A stretch of DNA of 64,000 nt from Dethiosulfovibrio russensis (GTDB lineage Bacteria > Synergistota > Synergistia > Synergistales > Dethiosulfovibrionaceae): positions 1-64,000 of the forward strand of contig NZ_JAKGUG010000007.1 in the NCBI RefSeq assembly GCF_021568855.1. Reading direction: 5' to 3'. A program made the position numbers and the translations under genes. Below, piece after piece: positions 61,393 to 64,000 of this stretch (position 1 is the first letter of the stretch; each line of letters opens with the position of its first letter). Below the pieces are notes generated by a model. That model was not told the DNA's origin, did no database searches, and was given only the letters and a program-made list of their open reading frames with translations.

Positions 61393-61416
61393 GAATACCT
61401 GAATACCCGAATATCC
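61393..61416. promoter_or_regulatory. Three tandem 8-bp repeats, possible Rrf2 operator
   Basis: GAATACCT, GAATACCC and GAATATCC stand head to tail, 29 bases upstream of the Rrf2 start. A further GATACCC (61425-61431) and GGATATCC (61447-61454) lie nearby. Confidence 0.45.
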
Positions 61417-61470
61417 GCAAGGGAAGATACCCGCGTAAAAAAGCATGGATATCCGTCCAGTCAAAAGACA

Positions 61471-61497
61471 AGCGGGAGGATATTAAATCCTCCCGCT
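61471..61497 (-). terminator. Terminator of the secreted-protein operon
   Basis: An 11-bp stem (AGCGGGAGGAT / ATCCTCCCGCT) lies 10 bases after the stop of the 402-residue gene. The T-run is interrupted. Confidence 0.7.
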
Positions 61498-61506
61498 CTA
61501 TAAAGG

Positions 61507-62715
61507 TCAGTGACAACCGCAATCTCCACCACCGCCGCCGCTACCTCCGCCTTCACCGCCGCCCCCTCCTGTATCGGTGGGCTCGTGATAGGTCGGCTTG
61601 GCGCCTAGATGTTCTAGGAAATCCTTTCTCTTGTCTTCATCCAGATAACCGGCGAGTTCCTCAGGGGTCATATGACCTATATCGGTTGTCCCGATAATCT
61701 CGTTGCCCGTGACGCCTATGACGTTCACCACGACCTCGGGACCGCTCCCGGAGGTAACTATGCCTATGACGGCAGTCCCCTGGTTTATCCTGGTCAGTCC
61801 CTGATCGAGTCCCGACGCTCCGGAGCCGCCGTTTATCGTCGCCATATCGTTGGCGAAGGAGACCGCCGCTCCTACGTTTCCTACCGTGTAGATGGCCACA
61901 GCACCGAGAGCTCCGGCAGTTGTCGCAGGAGCGGCCACAACTAGACCTACTCCGACTCCTACGATCGTAGCGGTGAACTTGGTCCCGGCCATTATAGTGG
62001 CCCAGTTCTTCTGCCCCACCACGTTACCTATCCGATGATGGGCGTAGCCGACGGCTCCGGTGACCTTGCCGACGCCGCTCTTGATAGCCCCTCCTACCTT
62101 AGAGGCGAAGTCGCTTATGGCCCGACCTCCAGCCTGAAGCTTACCCATAGCGTCGCTGAAGGCCTGCTCCATTCCTCTGCCTATTTTTCCCAATTCCTGG
62201 TTCACGACGTCCTGAGGAGTAACGCCCTGCCATGCCAGGGCGGGCATCGCTCCCAGAAACTCCTCCATGGCGGCCAGACGATCCTCCGGCCCGAAGCGGC
62301 CCTCCCAGGTCATCATGACGAGCTTAGCCGAATCCTCCAGCTTCTTGCCCGCCTTCTCCATGGACTCCATACACTCCTGGGCGTAGATGAGTTTGGCTCG
62401 AATCTCCGCTCCCGAAACGTCCCGTCCCTCGAGATCGACGAGCTTGTTAAGGGCATCCTTGGCCTGGAGACCGGTGAGCCTGGCCAACTCGGCTGCATCG
62501 GCCAGGCGGTTCTTCTCCGCCGCCGGAAGATCCAGCAGTGCGGGACCATTCGTACCATTAGCGGACGCATTGGGAGCGGTGACGCCACCTCCAGTGGCTG
62601 GACGGCTGACGGAGGCACCGCTCCCACCGGATGTGGTTATGGTAACCGCATCGAGGGCCGGGGCAACCACTAAAATCAGGGCGAACAAGATCAAGAGTAA
62701 AAGGCACCTTTTCAT
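61507..62715 (-). CDS. Secreted protein of unknown function with Gly-rich Cys-containing tail
   Basis: 402 residues. Signal peptide 1-22; Gly/Ser/Thr-rich stretch to 60; helical region to about 210; hydrophobic Gly/Ala-rich part (about 235-300, e.g. IVGVGVGLVVAAPATTAGALGAVA) able to span or insert in a membrane; a second alpha/beta part; and a tail of Gly with DCGCH at the very end. No family recognised. GGGAGGTG precedes the ATG. It is the last of a three-gene unit with a CsgG-like protein and a lipoprotein. Confidence 0.75.
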   Translation of the reverse strand: MKRCLLLLILFALILVVAPALDAVTITTSGGSGASVSRPATGGGVTAPNASANGTNGPALLDLPAAEKNRLADAAELARLTGLQAKDALNKLVDLEGRDVSGAEIRAKLIYAQECMESMEKAGKKLEDSAKLVMMTWEGRFGPEDRLAAMEEFLGAMPALAWQGVTPQDVVNQELGKIGRGMEQAFSDAMGKLQAGGRAISDFASKVGGAIKSGVGKVTGAVGYAHHRIGNVVGQKNWATIMAGTKFTATIVGVGVGLVVAAPATTAGALGAVAIYTVGNVGAAVSFANDMATINGGSGASGLDQGLTRINQGTAVIGIVTSGSGPEVVVNVIGVTGNEIIGTTDIGHMTPEELAGYLDEDKRKDFLEHLGAKPTYHEPTDTGGGGGEGGGSGGGGGDCGCH

Positions 62716-62751
62716 TAAAAAACACCTCCCTCTAAAATAGGGGTTTATCGA

Positions 62752-63231
62752 TCAGGATCCGGTCAGGGCGATCTTTACGTCCTCGGCCAGATAGGAGGCC
62801 GCCTCGGGCAGGCCCTCCTGGCCGGTATCGGAGGAGGCTGAAAAGCTCTCTATTACCTCGCCGGACTCGACGTCCACCAACCTGGAATCCAGCGATATTT
62901 CCCCTCCCAGCGAGTTGACCGACCCGACCAGGACGTACCTGGCACCGACGATCCTGCCTACCTTCGCCGCCGTTTCCGGGTCCACCAGGCCGGACATACC
63001 TATCCTCTGTTCCCCCGCCGCCTTGACGATGTGGTTTCGATCCACCACCACCAGGGTTATCTCCGGAACGGTGGAAAGCTCGTTTCTCACTATGTCGCTG
63101 ACGGCGGCTCCTAGGTGTAATGGGACCCCGTTCGTGTCGAAATCCGCCACCGCCATGGCGAATTCGGCAAAGACGGGAGACGATATGGCGGCGGCTGCGA
63201 TAAGGGCCGCCGCCGCGGATCTCCATCTCAC
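62752..63231 (-). CDS. CsgG-like secreted protein
   Basis: 159 residues, GTG start overlapping the stop of the upstream gene by one base (TAGTG). Signal peptide 1-22 (ending in VFA). The mature part has VADFDTNGVPLHLGAAVSDIVRNEL and GRIVGARYVLVGSVNS, the nucleotide-binding-like fold seen in CsgG/LpoB/FlgT-type envelope proteins. It is shorter than CsgG and lacks the pore segments, so it is better thought of as an accessory or assembly factor. No lipobox. Confidence 0.8.
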   Translation of the reverse strand: MRWRSAAAALIAAAAISSPVFAEFAMAVADFDTNGVPLHLGAAVSDIVRNELSTVPEITLVVVDRNHIVKAAGEQRIGMSGLVDPETAAKVGRIVGARYVLVGSVNSLGGEISLDSRLVDVESGEVIESFSASSDTGQEGLPEAASYLAEDVKIALTGS

Positions 63232-63968
63232 TAGGCAAAAAGCCTCTTAAACCAGATCATTGCGGTGGCGGTGATCTCGGCGGTCATATTCTCCACCGCC
63301 TCTCTGAGACCCTCTATCTTTCCGTCGACCATGATCTTCCCAGAGGAGAACGAAAGTTCCTTGAGTATGGACAGTGCCTGTTCGGCCCTGTCGCTGTTCT
63401 TGTAGGCCTGAGCCTCGTGAAATTTAAGAACATAGGAAAGCTTGGTCCTGCTGACCAGGGTTCCCTCGGAATCTCTCACCAACAGACGATCCAGTGTAGA
63501 GTCCTTCTCCACAGCCGCCTGAACCTCCTTAACGTCCTCGGCCTTTCCCCTCTTGCCTGCCTCTCCGGCGAAAAGGGCGGCCGCCAGGGTGCGGACCTTC
63601 TCCCTGTCTCCTAACAGATCCGTCACCGCATCGTAACGGGTCTTTAATATATCCATTATGACGGCCTTGCCCTTATCGTAGTCGCCGTCCTTGAAGTAAC
63701 AACGACACATGAGGTACATCACGCCGCCCTTCTCGGCCTCGTCCATACCGTCCAGATCCCTCTTCGCGACCGCCATAAAACGACCACAGTCGCCGTCCTT
63801 GAGATACTGCACCGCCGCAGCCATAACTCTCTTGGTAGCGACGGACGAGCGGGAGGATCCACCCTCTCCTCCACCGGAGGAGCCTCCTCCTTCGCTTCAG
63901 CCGAAGGCGCAGCTTACTATGAACAACGCCGACAACAGAGCCAAAATCACCGAAAACGTCCTCTTCAT
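63231..63968 (-). CDS. Lipoprotein with in-frame TGA after the lipobox
   Basis: The frame opens at ATG 63968, eight bases after GGGAG, and reads a clean lipoprotein signal ending LFIVSC (Cys20), then AFG, a TGA codon at 63899-63897, and a Ser/Gly linker leading to a TPR-like helical domain (about 50-245; e.g. AEKGGVMYLMCRCYFKDGDYDKGKAV). Translation to the TGA would give only 23 residues. Restarting at ATG 63824 would give a cytoplasmic 197-residue form without an obvious ribosome site. Selenocysteine, a nonsense mutation or a sequence error are all possible. The stop overlaps the CsgG-like gene. Confidence 0.6.
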
Positions 63969-64000
63969 AACGATCTCCCCTCTCCATATCCACTCATCTC

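Noticed and set aside
63231-63824. A complete cytoplasmic 197-residue gene starting at ATG 63824
   Set aside because: No ribosome site precedes it, while a good one, a lipobox and a linker lie in the same frame upstream.

Overview
The window looks like chromosome of a fermentative, anaerobic member of the Synergistota, probably close to Dethiosulfovibrio. The signs are: two surface proteins ending in a tail of the Synerg-CTERM type (small Gly/Cys motif, hydrophobic helix, basic end); a complete NADH-linked [FeFe]-hydrogenase operon; superoxide reductase; pyruvate phosphate dikinase; a Na+-translocating decarboxylase beta subunit; and a two-membrane envelope (TonB-dependent receptor, PBP1C with alpha-2-macroglobulin). 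The backbone is GC-rich; one AT-rich island stands out at 38.2-43.2 kb. The genus is inference; I could not search databases.

Layout. 0-3.7 kb: a chemoreceptor and a MATE exporter. 3.8-12.0 kb: the hydrogenase subunits HydC, HydD, HydB and HydA, two nitroreductase-family flavoproteins, and the H-cluster maturases HydF and HydE (HydG is not in the window). hydE converges with a metQ-type methionine-binding protein gene whose leader carries a divergent SAM riboswitch. 13.0-18.5 kb: an EAL-CBS-GGDEF protein with a chemoreceptor, then a DHH phosphoesterase with an HdeD-like membrane protein. 18.7-22.2 kb: two very small genes, an orphan 92-residue protein and a long Sel1-repeat protein. 22.2-30.1 kb: superoxide reductase, PBP1C and alpha-2-macroglobulin. 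30.2-34.1 kb: a tyrosine/dual-specificity phosphatase, a second MATE exporter, and two tandem tail-anchored paralogs of unknown role. 34.2-38.2 kb: tRNA-Asp, tRNA-Gly and tRNA-fMet, pyruvate phosphate dikinase and a YitT protein.

38.2-43.2 kb is a mobile element bounded by 49-bp inverted repeats. It carries a DDE-type transposase and a two-gene restriction-modification system of BcgI type (nuclease-methylase fusion plus specificity subunit). 43.2-51.5 kb: a disulfide-reductase-like flavoprotein lacking one active-site Cys, a membrane diguanylate cyclase, an ArsB/NhaD-type permease with an unknown partner, a nitrilase-family amidase, a TAXI-type binding protein and a decarboxylase beta subunit. 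51.5-58.3 kb is a cobalamin-riboswitch operon: two Synerg-CTERM surface proteins, one probably a beta-propeller, followed by a BtuB-like receptor. I read this as a surface vitamin B12 capture system and as the best candidate for an undescribed system here. 58.3-64 kb: metK under a canonical SAM-I riboswitch, a cupin, a ferredoxin and an Rrf2 regulator, then a three-gene secreted-protein operon whose first gene, a lipoprotein, has an in-frame TGA just after the lipobox.

Two metabolic themes recur. S-adenosylmethionine controls both methionine uptake (metQ) and SAM synthesis (metK) through two different riboswitch architectures, and cobalamin controls its own probable uptake. The hydrogenase operon carries most of the machinery for NADH/ferredoxin-coupled H2 metabolism.
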